DNA of 7,279 nucleotides from Candidatus Dadabacteria bacterium (GCA_003229065.1 QIHJ01000087.1:1-7279); one strand, 5' to 3'; shown: positions 1 through 5,962, numbered from the stretch's first letter. Translations and numbers: made by a program. The notes: a model not told the origin generated them from the letters alone.

Positions 1-226
1 CGTCCGCGATATGCTCTATATTATCATTGATGATTGCGACCTCTGTACGTGTAAGATAGTACTCTTCCAGATTGCAGATTTGATCAAACATTATGGAGCC
101 CCTCTTATCATAAAAGAGCTTACTCGGGAGCTCCTTTTGAGGCCGAGCCAGGCCCTCTGTTATTTCTGAAAGGATATCCTCTGTTTCGGGGTCGAATTTT
201 TTGAGCTTGAGGAAGTTTTTATGCAT
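1..226 (-). CDS. egtD: L-histidine N-alpha-methyltransferase EgtD, N-terminal part (cut by window edge)
   Basis: EgtD uses three S-adenosylmethionine molecules to trimethylate the alpha-amino group of histidine, giving hercynine, the first step of ergothioneine synthesis in the cytoplasm. Only the first 75 codons are present; the reading frame is open to position 1, while the family is usually about 320 residues. The visible stretch carries the conserved N-terminal family signature, LPSKLFYDKRGS followed by MFDQIC and EYYLTRTE (about residues 33-66). The start is the ATG at 226, 44 bp after the egtB stop; no good Shine-Dalgarno sequence precedes it, so translation may depend on coupling or a weak site. 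It lies directly downstream of egtB on the same strand, which supports the assignment of both. The SAM-binding domain proper is outside the window and could not be checked. Confidence 0.9.
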   Translation of the reverse strand, partial: MHKNFLKLKKFDPETEDILSEITEGLARPQKELPSKLFYDKRGSIMFDQICNLEEYYLTRTEVAIINDNIEHIAD

Positions 227-270
227 GGTTTAATTTATTAGATAGAGATTTGCGAAATTGGATTCGGTTT

Positions 271-1629
271 TCAGTCCGCGTCTTTAGCAAGCCTTAAGCC
301 CATGAACTGCCACCGGGCTTCGGGCGGAAAGAAGTTCCTGTAAGTTTTTCTTATGTGCGATTTCGATGTGGCGCAGGAGCCTCCTCTCAGCACCATCTGA
401 TTGCACATAAACTTGCCGTTATATTCGCCGAGCGCTCCGGGAAGGGTTTTAAACCCCGGATACGACACATAAGGGCTCGATGTCCATTCCCACACATCGC
501 CGTACATCTGTTTAAGCGCCTTACCCCCGGAATCCCCGTTTAGTGGTTTAGGATGAAATTTTCTGTCCTCAGCGAAGTTTCCCTCAATCGGCAGATCGGA
601 TGCGGCCACTTCCCACTCTGCTTCTGTCGGCAGCCTGGCTCCCGACCATCTGGCAAACGCGTCCGCCTCAAAATATGACAGGTGGCTAACAGGTTCGGAC
701 GGGTTAATCTCTTTCATACCGCTTAGACTGAACTCTTGCCAATTTTTCCCTGTCTTCTCCCAGTAATAAGGGGCTTCCCATCCGTTTTCCTCAACACTCG
801 CCCATCCCTCGGACAGCCAGAGCTCGGGTGTTTTGTATCCGCCGCCCCCCATAAATTCCATATATTCGCCGTTAGTGACAAGAGAGGTCTTAAGTGAGAA
901 GGGTTCAAGATAAACTTTATGCAGAGGGTACTCGTTATCATAACCAAAACCCTTTCCCCCATGACCTATAGAGTGTACGCCTCCGTCAAATTCTACCCAG
1001 GCGCTATTAGTCTTGTTTTTAGGCGGCTTGGAAGTCTTACCGCCGTTTTTCGATTTGCTCCCCATCTGTGCGATGTATGCGGGCCTGAGCGGGTTCTCGG
1101 AAAGAACGTGCTTTATGTCTGTCAATATCAGCTCCTGATGCTGCTGCTCGTGGTGGATACCGATTTCGATTACGGGGGATAAATTACTCCAGAGCTTTTC
1201 GTCCGCGCTCTCCATGAGACCGATCATGCTTTCGTCCACATGGTTCCGGTAGTTGTAGGTTTCCTCCACCGTGGGTCTTGAAATAAGCCCGCGTTTTGGT
1301 CTGTTGTGCCTCTTGCCCGCCTGTATGTAGTATGAGTTGAAAAGATATGCGTACTGCGGGTTCGGGGACTTATAGCTCCTGATAGTTTTTGCAAGCACGA
1401 ATGTCTCGAAAAACCAGCTGGTGTGCGCAAGGTGCCATTTAGTAGGGCTTACGTCGGGCATAGACTGTACGACATAGTCCTCGATCTCAAGAGGCTCAGC
1501 CAGTGTGTGTGAAAAATCCCGTACTTTTTTATAGCTCTCTATCAAGTACTGCCGGGTTAGCTGAGCGTTACTCTTTTCTTTACTATCACTTTTCTTCTTC
1601 GCTTTTGATTGCTTCTCTCGGGCTGTCAT
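271..1629 (-). CDS. egtB: Ergothioneine biosynthesis sulfoxide synthase EgtB
   Basis: EgtB is a non-haem iron enzyme that uses O2 to join hercynine to a thiol donor (cysteine or gamma-glutamylcysteine) as a sulfoxide. The 452-residue protein has the two expected parts: an N-terminal DinB-like helical domain (about 25-185) and a C-terminal formylglycine-generating-enzyme/C-type-lectin-like domain (about 210-450). Probable iron ligands are His69 (in WHLAHTSWFFE) and His160 and His164 (in HHEQQHQE, a HxxxH pair). The second domain shows LPTEAEWE (333-340), GDVWEWTSSPY (377-387), LRGGSCAT (414-421) and an ending YRNFFPPEARWQFMGLRLA. The first 22 residues and the linker at about 190-208 are rich in Lys and Ser. 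The ATG at 1629 has a GGGAG ribosome site 7 nt upstream (1637-1641). OvoA is a relative, but it carries a fused methyltransferase that is absent here, and the egtD neighbour favours EgtB. The thiol donor cannot be settled from sequence alone. Confidence 0.95.
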   Translation of the reverse strand: MTAREKQSKAKKKSDSKEKSNAQLTRQYLIESYKKVRDFSHTLAEPLEIEDYVVQSMPDVSPTKWHLAHTSWFFETFVLAKTIRSYKSPNPQYAYLFNSYYIQAGKRHNRPKRGLISRPTVEETYNYRNHVDESMIGLMESADEKLWSNLSPVIEIGIHHEQQHQELILTDIKHVLSENPLRPAYIAQMGSKSKNGGKTSKPPKNKTNSAWVEFDGGVHSIGHGGKGFGYDNEYPLHKVYLEPFSLKTSLVTNGEYMEFMGGGGYKTPELWLSEGWASVEENGWEAPYYWEKTGKNWQEFSLSGMKEINPSEPVSHLSYFEADAFARWSGARLPTEAEWEVAASDLPIEGNFAEDRKFHPKPLNGDSGGKALKQMYGDVWEWTSSPYVSYPGFKTLPGALGEYNGKFMCNQMVLRGGSCATSKSHIRKTYRNFFPPEARWQFMGLRLAKDAD

Positions 1630-1691
1630 TTTGTTACTCCCAGCATATATATTAACCCTTAAAATCTGCTTCTAATTTTTATGTGACAATA

Positions 1692-1720
1692 AGTTTAGCG
1701 AATGAGGGAGTTTTTTTCAA
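1692..1720 (-). promoter_or_regulatory. Candidate sigma-70-type promoter for egtB–egtD
   Basis: On the minus strand a -35 hexamer TTGAAA (1720-1715, five of six matches to TTGACA) is followed after exactly 17 nt by a -10 hexamer TAAACT (1697-1692, four of six to TATAAT). Transcription would begin near 1685, leaving a leader of about 55 nt before the egtB ATG. The same pair of hexamers occurs ahead of prmC. The prediction comes from pattern matching only. Confidence 0.5.
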
Positions 1721-1733
1721 AGAATAGACGATT

Positions 1734-1752
1734 TATTAACTCTATGTTAATA
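1734..1752. repeat. Perfect 7-bp inverted repeat upstream of the egtB promoter
   Basis: TATTAAC (1734-1740) and GTTAATA (1746-1752) are perfect inverted copies separated by five bases. The pair ends 14 bp upstream of the proposed -35 of the egtB promoter, a suitable place for an activator or repressor site. It could also form a weak hairpin at the end of the hisG message, but no T-run follows on the minus strand, so an intrinsic terminator is not supported. The AT-rich composition makes a chance origin possible. Confidence 0.3.
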
Positions 1753-1828
1753 GGCGGTTAATATTTTGAGAAGCCGATTCCGGTTTAAGAATGGTGTGTC
1801 CGGGCTTTTTAGCTGGTATTAAATACGG

Positions 1829-2449
1829 CTAGCTCCTGACTTTTTTAAGTTTTGTAATCAGCTCTTTGATTTCTTCTGATTTGACCTTCATGCTTACTCT
1901 ATTTACGACGAGCTTGGCCGTGATATCGGCAATGCTTTCAAATTCGACAAGGTTATTCTTCTTTAGCGTTTCCCCTGTGGCAGTCAGGTCCACTATAACG
2001 TCCGATAGCCCTACGATCGGGGCAAGCTCAACAGAGCCGTATAGCTTGACTATTTCGGCGCCTACGCCCTTACGGGCAAAGTGCTCGTAGGCGGTTTTTG
2101 GATATTTGGTCGCTACTCTGAGGGCTTTGGTTGAGTTATAGGCAAATCCATTTGGTGCCGCCACAACTAGCTTACATTTACCAATGCCGAGATCAAGCGG
2201 CTCGTACAGGTCGTGCTTTTCCTCAATCAGCGTGTCTTTACCCACCACGCCGCAGTCAGCGGCGCCGTACTCTACATACGGGGGAATATCCGTCGGACGT
2301 ATTATAAGAATCTTGAGCCCGGACGAAGGGTATTCGAATATTAGCTTTCTCGAGTCCTTAAGCACATCGTCAACGGGATAACCCGCTTTTTTAAGTAATT
2401 TTCCGGTTTCGGTAAGCAGTCTTCCTCTGGCTATCGCAAGTGTGATCAT
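1829..2449 (-). CDS. hisG: ATP phosphoribosyltransferase catalytic subunit HisG, short form
   Basis: HisG condenses ATP with phosphoribosyl pyrophosphate to give phosphoribosyl-ATP, the first and regulated step of histidine synthesis. With the ATG at 2449 the protein is 206 residues, the length of the short family that lacks the C-terminal regulatory domain and normally works with the HisZ subunit. The N-terminus MITLAIARGRLL is typical, and the PRPP-binding region reads ELAPIVGLSDVIVDLTATGETL (about 141-162, split here by a family-conserved D and the TGxTL turn). The reading frame can be extended to a TTG at 2464, but GGAGGG (2462-2457) sits 7 nt before the ATG and overlaps that longer start, so the ATG is preferred. 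This ATG overlaps the murA stop as ATGA, a usual sign of translational coupling. hisZ is not in the window. Confidence 0.95.
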   Translation of the reverse strand: MITLAIARGRLLTETGKLLKKAGYPVDDVLKDSRKLIFEYPSSGLKILIIRPTDIPPYVEYGAADCGVVGKDTLIEEKHDLYEPLDLGIGKCKLVVAAPNGFAYNSTKALRVATKYPKTAYEHFARKGVGAEIVKLYGSVELAPIVGLSDVIVDLTATGETLKKNNLVEFESIADITAKLVVNRVSMKVKSEEIKELITKLKKVRS

Positions 2450-3702
2450 TCCTTTTCCCTCCAAATTCTGGCTCCGACTGTCTCTAGTTTGCGGTCCAAT
2501 TTTTCATATCCCCTGTCCAGGTGATAGACCCGGGATATTTCTGTCTTTCCTTCTGCGGCGACTCCGGCTAGTACTAGAGAAGCGCTCGCCCTCAGGTCGC
2601 TCGCCATGGTGGGTGCTCCGCTAACATGCCGTACCCCCCTTACCACAGCGCTGTTGCCGACGAGTTTTATATCCGCGCCCATCCTTCTGAGCTCCCCGGC
2701 GTGAAGGAACCTCTGGGGGAATATAGTCTCGGTTATAATGCTCAGGCCGTCCGCTACGCTCATTAACGTCATCATCTGCGCCTGCATATCCGTCGGGAAG
2801 CCGGGATAAGGAAGAGTCGTAAAATCGATGCTCTTTATCCCGCCCCCGCTTTTTATTCTGATCCCGCTGTTTTCTCTTGTTATTTCAGCTCCCGTTTCTA
2901 AGAGCTTTCCTATGAGAGCTCCCATGTTCTCGAATCGACAGTTTTTTAAAAATACATCCCCTCCTGTAAGGACGGATGCTATCATGAGTGTCCCGGCCTC
3001 TATCCTGTCCGGCATTACTTCATGCTCTTTTATCGGGGTTAGCTCGGAGACTCCGTTAATGGTTATTATATCGGTTCCGATCCCTTTTATATCTGCGCCC
3101 ATTTCATTTAAAACCAGTCCGAGCTCGGTTACTTCAGGCTCACAAGCGGCGTTTAGCAATATGGTCTCGCCTTGTGCAAGTACAGAGGATAAAATCAGGT
3201 TCTCAGTGCCGGTTACGGTCGAGACGTCAAATGGTATTACACCGCCCACTAGCTTGGGCGCTACGGTTTCTACGTAGCCTTCTTCCATTTCGATCTCAGC
3301 CCCGAGTATCTGCAGCCCCTTTAAATGTTGATCGATAGGTCTTTCACCGATCGCACAACCCCCGGGTAAAGACACTCTTGCCCTGCCGAATCTCGCAGTC
3401 AGGGGGCCCAGCACCAGTACAGAGGCCCGCATGGTTTTTACCAGGTCGTAAGGAGCAACCCATTTATTTAAGTCCTTTGTATCAATTGTAAGTGAGCCGT
3501 TTTCAAATTCCACCCGTGCGCCCAGTATTTCGAGCATCTTGCACATAGTTCTCACATCTGCAAGATCAGGGACGTTCGTAAGGTTGTTTACGCCCCCTGT
3601 CAGTATGCTGGCGGCCATAAGCGGGAGCACGGCATTTTTAGCGCCGCTAACGACAAGCTCACCGTGAAGTCTATTTCCGCCTTCTATTATTATTTTTTCC
3701 AT
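2446..3702 (-). CDS. murA: UDP-N-acetylglucosamine 1-carboxyvinyltransferase MurA
   Basis: MurA transfers enolpyruvate from phosphoenolpyruvate to UDP-GlcNAc in the cytoplasm, the first committed step of peptidoglycan synthesis and the target of fosfomycin. The 418-residue length matches the family (E. coli 419). Key residues are all present: Lys22-Asn23 in SGAKN, the catalytic Cys116 in PGGCAIGERPIDQHL, and Asp305 in YPGFPTDMQAQ. Because the Cys is kept rather than replaced by Asp, the enzyme is predicted to be fosfomycin-sensitive in principle (inference). The ATG at 3702 lies inside the last codons of prmC (13-bp overlap), with only a weak AGAG site ahead of it, suggesting coupled translation. 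Its stop overlaps the hisG ATG by 4 bp. Confidence 0.97.
   Translation of the reverse strand: MEKIIIEGGNRLHGELVVSGAKNAVLPLMAASILTGGVNNLTNVPDLADVRTMCKMLEILGARVEFENGSLTIDTKDLNKWVAPYDLVKTMRASVLVLGPLTARFGRARVSLPGGCAIGERPIDQHLKGLQILGAEIEMEEGYVETVAPKLVGGVIPFDVSTVTGTENLILSSVLAQGETILLNAACEPEVTELGLVLNEMGADIKGIGTDIITINGVSELTPIKEHEVMPDRIEAGTLMIASVLTGGDVFLKNCRFENMGALIGKLLETGAEITRENSGIRIKSGGGIKSIDFTTLPYPGFPTDMQAQMMTLMSVADGLSIITETIFPQRFLHAGELRRMGADIKLVGNSAVVRGVRHVSGAPTMASDLRASASLVLAGVAAEGKTEISRVYHLDRGYEKLDRKLETVGARIWREKE
2457..2462 (-). promoter_or_regulatory. Ribosome binding site that fixes the hisG start
   Basis: GGAGGG lies inside the 3' end of murA, 7 nt before the ATG at 2449. It is the strongest Shine-Dalgarno match in the window and rules against the TTG at 2464, which would place the site within the coding region. 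Confidence 0.75.
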
Positions 3703-4541
3703 TGAGCTCTTATCACTCTCTCCCTCTGGCTTAAGTCCCTTAAGGCCGTGATTTCCCTAAAACCTCTTTCGTAAAATAGCTCCCTTACTCTTTCAGACTG
3801 TCCGGCTCCTATTTCAAGTAAACACCAGCCCCCGTCTCTTAGTTTATATGGCGATTCGCTTACTATATCCCGGATGATTCTAAGACCGTCTGAACCTGCA
3901 AGTAAAGACAGTACAGGCTCGTGTTCTCTTAACCCGGGCTCAAGCGTTTCAAACTCTGTCTCCGATATGTAAGGCGGGTTAGAAACTATTATATCAAAAG
4001 CATCATCTTTAAACGGGCTAAGCAAGTCTCCCCGTACAAAGGTGATTTTATCATTCGCATGAAGCATGCGGGCATTATCGCTTGCTGTCTTAAGCGCCTC
4101 AGGCGATATATCAGAGGCGTATATATTTGAGTGGGGGTTCTCTCCCGCAATCGTAACTGCGATACATCCGCTTCCTGTGCCGATGTCGAGTACAACGGGA
4201 GATTCGATTGTACGCGAGATTCTGATCGCCTCCTCCGCAAGAAGCTCTGTTTCGGGTCTTGGGATAAGGACAGAGGGATTTACTTTAAAGCACCTTGAAT
4301 AAAACCCCTTTTCCCCCGTTATGTAAGCCGTGGGCTCGTTGTTCACTCTTCGTTCGAGCAATTCCAAGTATTCCTCTATTATTTCAGCATCCATTTCTTT
4401 TTCAGGGTGGGCGTATATCTCAGACATATTCGATATCGCACTGGTTTTCGAGAGCAGGAGGTATGACTCCAGAGCCGGGTTATCAACGGAGTTTTTGTTG
4501 AGATTCTCTTTACCGGACAAATATAGTTCTTTTAGGTGCAT
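3690..4541 (-). CDS. prmC: Peptide chain release factor N5-glutamine methyltransferase PrmC (HemK)
   Basis: PrmC methylates the glutamine of the GGQ motif in release factors RF1 and RF2, which is needed for efficient translation termination. The 283-residue protein has the helical N-terminal substrate-binding domain (about 1-85), the family motif VLIPRPETE (91-99), SAM-binding motif I DIGTGSGCIA (119-128) and the catalytic NPPY (188-191) in DIIVSNPPYISETEF. This is the standard set and length. The ATG at 4541 has AGGGA 9 nt upstream (4555-4551). It opens the prmC–murA–hisG unit. In many bacteria prfA (RF1) lies immediately upstream of prmC; here the upstream gene is phoU, so prfA must be elsewhere. 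Confidence 0.95.
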   Translation of the reverse strand: MHLKELYLSGKENLNKNSVDNPALESYLLLSKTSAISNMSEIYAHPEKEMDAEIIEEYLELLERRVNNEPTAYITGEKGFYSRCFKVNPSVLIPRPETELLAEEAIRISRTIESPVVLDIGTGSGCIAVTIAGENPHSNIYASDISPEALKTASDNARMLHANDKITFVRGDLLSPFKDDAFDIIVSNPPYISETEFETLEPGLREHEPVLSLLAGSDGLRIIRDIVSESPYKLRDGGWCLLEIGAGQSERVRELFYERGFREITALRDLSQRERVIRAQWKK

Positions 4542-4571
4542 ATGATGACATCCCTGAATTTAGTGGAAAAG

Positions 4572-4599
4572 AGTTTATCTGCCCGCAGTATGTTTTCAA
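4572..4599 (-). promoter_or_regulatory. Candidate proximal promoter for prmC–murA–hisG
   Basis: On the minus strand TTGAAA (4599-4594) is followed after 16 nt by TAAACT (4577-4572). Both hexamers are identical to those proposed for egtB. Transcription would start near 4565, giving a leader of about 24 nt that still contains the AGGGA ribosome site of prmC. Evidence is the match to the sigma-70 pattern and the position. Confidence 0.45.
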
Positions 4600-4615
4600 G
4601 GGAAGCTCATAACAC

Positions 4616-4627
4616 AATTATATAATT
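4616..4627. repeat. 12-bp perfect AT palindrome in the phoU–prmC gap
   Basis: AATTATATAATT is its own reverse complement and lies between the two candidate promoters. It could be a protein-binding site, but an AT-only palindrome in an AT-rich gap can also arise by chance. Confidence 0.25.
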
Positions 4628-4671
4628 TTTACGCGATTCTCGTCTGAATCTATTTATACGTGTTGGAAACT

Positions 4672-4723
4672 CTCGGGGTAGCGGCAGATAAATATCATAT
4701 TATATTCTACTGTGCTCGGGGTA
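4672..4723. repeat. Two direct 9-bp copies of CTCGGGGTA
   Basis: Identical CTCGGGGTA copies occur at 4672-4680 and 4715-4723, start points 43 bp apart (close to four helical turns). The second copy overlaps the spacer and the edge of the -35 of the distal candidate promoter; the first lies downstream of its expected start site. The placement would suit a pair of regulator sites flanking a promoter, though no regulator can be named. Confidence 0.3.
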
Positions 4724-4727
4724 TTAA
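4699..4727 (-). promoter_or_regulatory. Candidate distal promoter in the phoU–prmC gap
   Basis: A perfect -10 hexamer TATAAT (4704-4699) follows TTAATA (4727-4722, four of six to TTGACA) after 17 nt on the minus strand. Transcription would begin near 4692, about 150 nt before the prmC start, so it would produce either a long leader to prmC or a separate short RNA. The gap 4542-4775 holds no plausible gene and no convincing intrinsic terminator for phoU. Confidence 0.45.
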
Positions 4728-4775
4728 GGGGAGAGCGTCTATTGTTTTTCAAATGCCCAAGAGAATATTTCAAAT

Positions 4776-5438
4776 CTACTCTTGTTCAAATGCATGATGC
4801 TTGAGTGTTTTGCCGCTTGCTATGTAGTATGTGTCTTCGGCAATATTTGTCGCCAGATCGGCGACTCTTTCAATGTCTCTCGCAATTAGTATCAAAGTGA
4901 TTGCCCTGTCTATGGTCTGAGGGTCTGAGATCATATATGTAATGAGCTCCCTTACGATCTGAGGCTCTAACGCATCCACTTCGTCGTCCTTTTTACATAC
5001 GGCTACCGCAAGCTCGGCGTCTTTATTCACAAATGCATCGAGGCTTTCCTGGAGCATTTCTATCGCCTTGTCAGCCATTCTGGGAATATCTATTAAAGGT
5101 TTTACAGGGAGTTTGTCGGCCAGGTATATAGCTTTTTCCGCTATATTGACAGCGTGGTCACCAATCCTTTCAAGCTCACTGTTTATTTTCATAATCATTG
5201 TTACTGTTCTCAGGTCCTCAGCTTCGGGGTGTTGGAGAGCCAGTATCCTGATGCACTGATCGTCAATTTCGATCTCCATCTGGTTGATTTTGCTGTCACT
5301 CCTTATGACCTCTTCCGCCATTATCATATTACGGTCTTTGAGCGCTTTTATACTCTTGGCTATCATCTCTTCTATAGACGTCGCCATTTCAAAGAGCATT
5401 TTTTTTAATTTGCTGATTTCGTCTTCTAGTTTTGCCAT
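4776..5438 (-). CDS. phoU: Phosphate signalling and transport regulator PhoU
   Basis: PhoU is a cytoplasmic all-helical protein that restrains phosphate uptake by the Pst importer and, where PhoR is present, keeps the phosphate-response kinase in check when phosphate is plentiful. The chosen ATG at 5438 gives 220 residues, the usual size. Two tandem three-helix repeats are visible, each with the metal-binding E-x-x-x-D signature: ERIGDHAVNIAE (Glu90, Asp94) and ERVADLATNIAED (Glu190, Asp194), exactly 100 residues apart. The frame extends to a TTG at 5477, but that extension translates part of a tandem DNA repeat and does not look like PhoU, so it was rejected. The ribosome site is weak (GGCGGT, 9 nt upstream). 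Position after pstB and arsC fits the last gene of a pst operon. Confidence 0.95.
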   Translation of the reverse strand: MAKLEDEISKLKKMLFEMATSIEEMIAKSIKALKDRNMIMAEEVIRSDSKINQMEIEIDDQCIRILALQHPEAEDLRTVTMIMKINSELERIGDHAVNIAEKAIYLADKLPVKPLIDIPRMADKAIEMLQESLDAFVNKDAELAVAVCKKDDEVDALEPQIVRELITYMISDPQTIDRAITLILIARDIERVADLATNIAEDTYYIASGKTLKHHAFEQE

Positions 5439-5453
5439 ATCTGTGTTACCGCC

Positions 5454-5519
5454 AAATTTTATTAAGACTGCTTGCAAATTTTATTAAGATTGCCTGCAAA
5501 TTTTATTAAGATTACCTGG
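5454..5519. repeat. Three tandem copies of a 22-bp unit ahead of phoU
   Basis: Units 5454-5475, 5476-5497 and 5498-5519 abut without gaps. The first 14 bases, AAATTTTATTAAGA, are identical in all three; the last eight differ at two positions between units 1 and 2 and at two between units 2 and 3. The array fills most of the 101-bp arsC–phoU gap and ends 15 bp before the phoU ATG. On the coding (minus) strand each unit contains TAATAA, and since 22 leaves a remainder of 1 on division by 3, the three copies place stop codons in all three frames. The 22-bp period is about two helical turns, which would align repeated protein sites on one face. Function is unknown. Confidence 0.95.
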
Positions 5520-5539
5520 CAGTTTCTGCTCATTTACCG

Positions 5540-5962
5540 CTAACTGTCCTTAAACTCGTTATCTATCCAGCTCTTTATCTCGTCCCTCACTTTTCTAAAA
5601 CCCTCAAGTATCTCCTCATCCTTCCCTCTGAATCTGGAAGGGTCCGTAAATCCCCTATGTAAGTACTTTTTAGCTCCGGGAAACGCCGGACACACATCCT
5701 TTGCGTGATCGCACACTGTTACAACGGTATCAAATTTCTCACCCTCAAATTTCTCGACGCTCTTAGAGCCATGATCCGATATGTCTATCCCGATTTCAGC
5801 CATTGCCCTCACGGCATAGGGATTTACCCTCGAAGGTTCGGTACCTGCGCTAGACGCTTCGTACTTATCGCCGTGGGCGGAGCGCAATATTCCTTCCGCC
5901 ATTTGAGACCGAGCCGAATTGTGCGTACAGAGGAATAACACTTTTTTTTTCTCATCTGACAT
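5540..5962 (-). CDS. arsC: Arsenate reductase, thioredoxin-coupled ArsC type (low-molecular-weight phosphatase fold)
   Basis: This 140-residue protein belongs to the LMW protein-tyrosine-phosphatase fold family of arsenate reductases, which reduce As(V) to As(III) through a cysteine relay regenerated by thioredoxin. The P-loop CTHNSAR (Cys12 to Arg18) opens the protein, and the two relay cysteines Cys84 and Cys91 lie in VTVCDHAKDVCPAFPG. They match the Cys10/82/89 set of the S. aureus pI258 enzyme with a constant offset of 2, and Asp107 (FTDPSR) fits its catalytic Asp. All redox residues are therefore present, favouring an active reductase over a plain phosphatase. The ATG at 5962 fits the family N-terminus, although no clear ribosome site precedes it; a TTG at 5995 would add 11 residues. 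It lies 48 bp after pstB. No arsR or arsenite exporter gene is visible nearby. Confidence 0.92.
   Translation of the reverse strand: MSDEKKKVLFLCTHNSARSQMAEGILRSAHGDKYEASSAGTEPSRVNPYAVRAMAEIGIDISDHGSKSVEKFEGEKFDTVVTVCDHAKDVCPAFPGAKKYLHRGFTDPSRFRGKDEEILEGFRKVRDEIKSWIDNEFKDS

Noticed and set aside
919..1182. Plus-strand open frame of 87 codons, and other plus-strand frames across the egtB, prmC and pstB regions
   Set aside because: All are shadows within strongly supported minus-strand genes and show no family motifs.
1771..1810. AAGCC ... GGCTTTTT resembling an intrinsic terminator after hisG
   Set aside because: The T-run is on the plus strand, where no gene is transcribed; on the minus strand the stem is interrupted, the loop is long and only TTCT follows.
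2828..3277. 149-codon open frame on the plus strand
   Set aside because: It is fully antisense to murA, whose frame has all catalytic residues; the antisense product has no recognisable family features.
4748..4793. Three copies of TTCAAAT (4748, 4769, 4785) around the phoU stop
   Set aside because: Spacing is irregular (21 and 16 bp), the motif is short and AT-rich, and one copy is in the phoU coding sequence; likely chance.
5439..5477. TTG start adding 13 residues to PhoU
   Set aside because: The extension runs through the tandem DNA repeat and its residues do not resemble PhoU; the ATG at 5438 matches the family N-terminus.
5439..5539. Classical PhoB box (TGTCA-type repeats with 11-bp period) upstream of phoU
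   Set aside because: No TGTCA-type direct repeats are present; only the 22-bp array is seen, which was reported separately.
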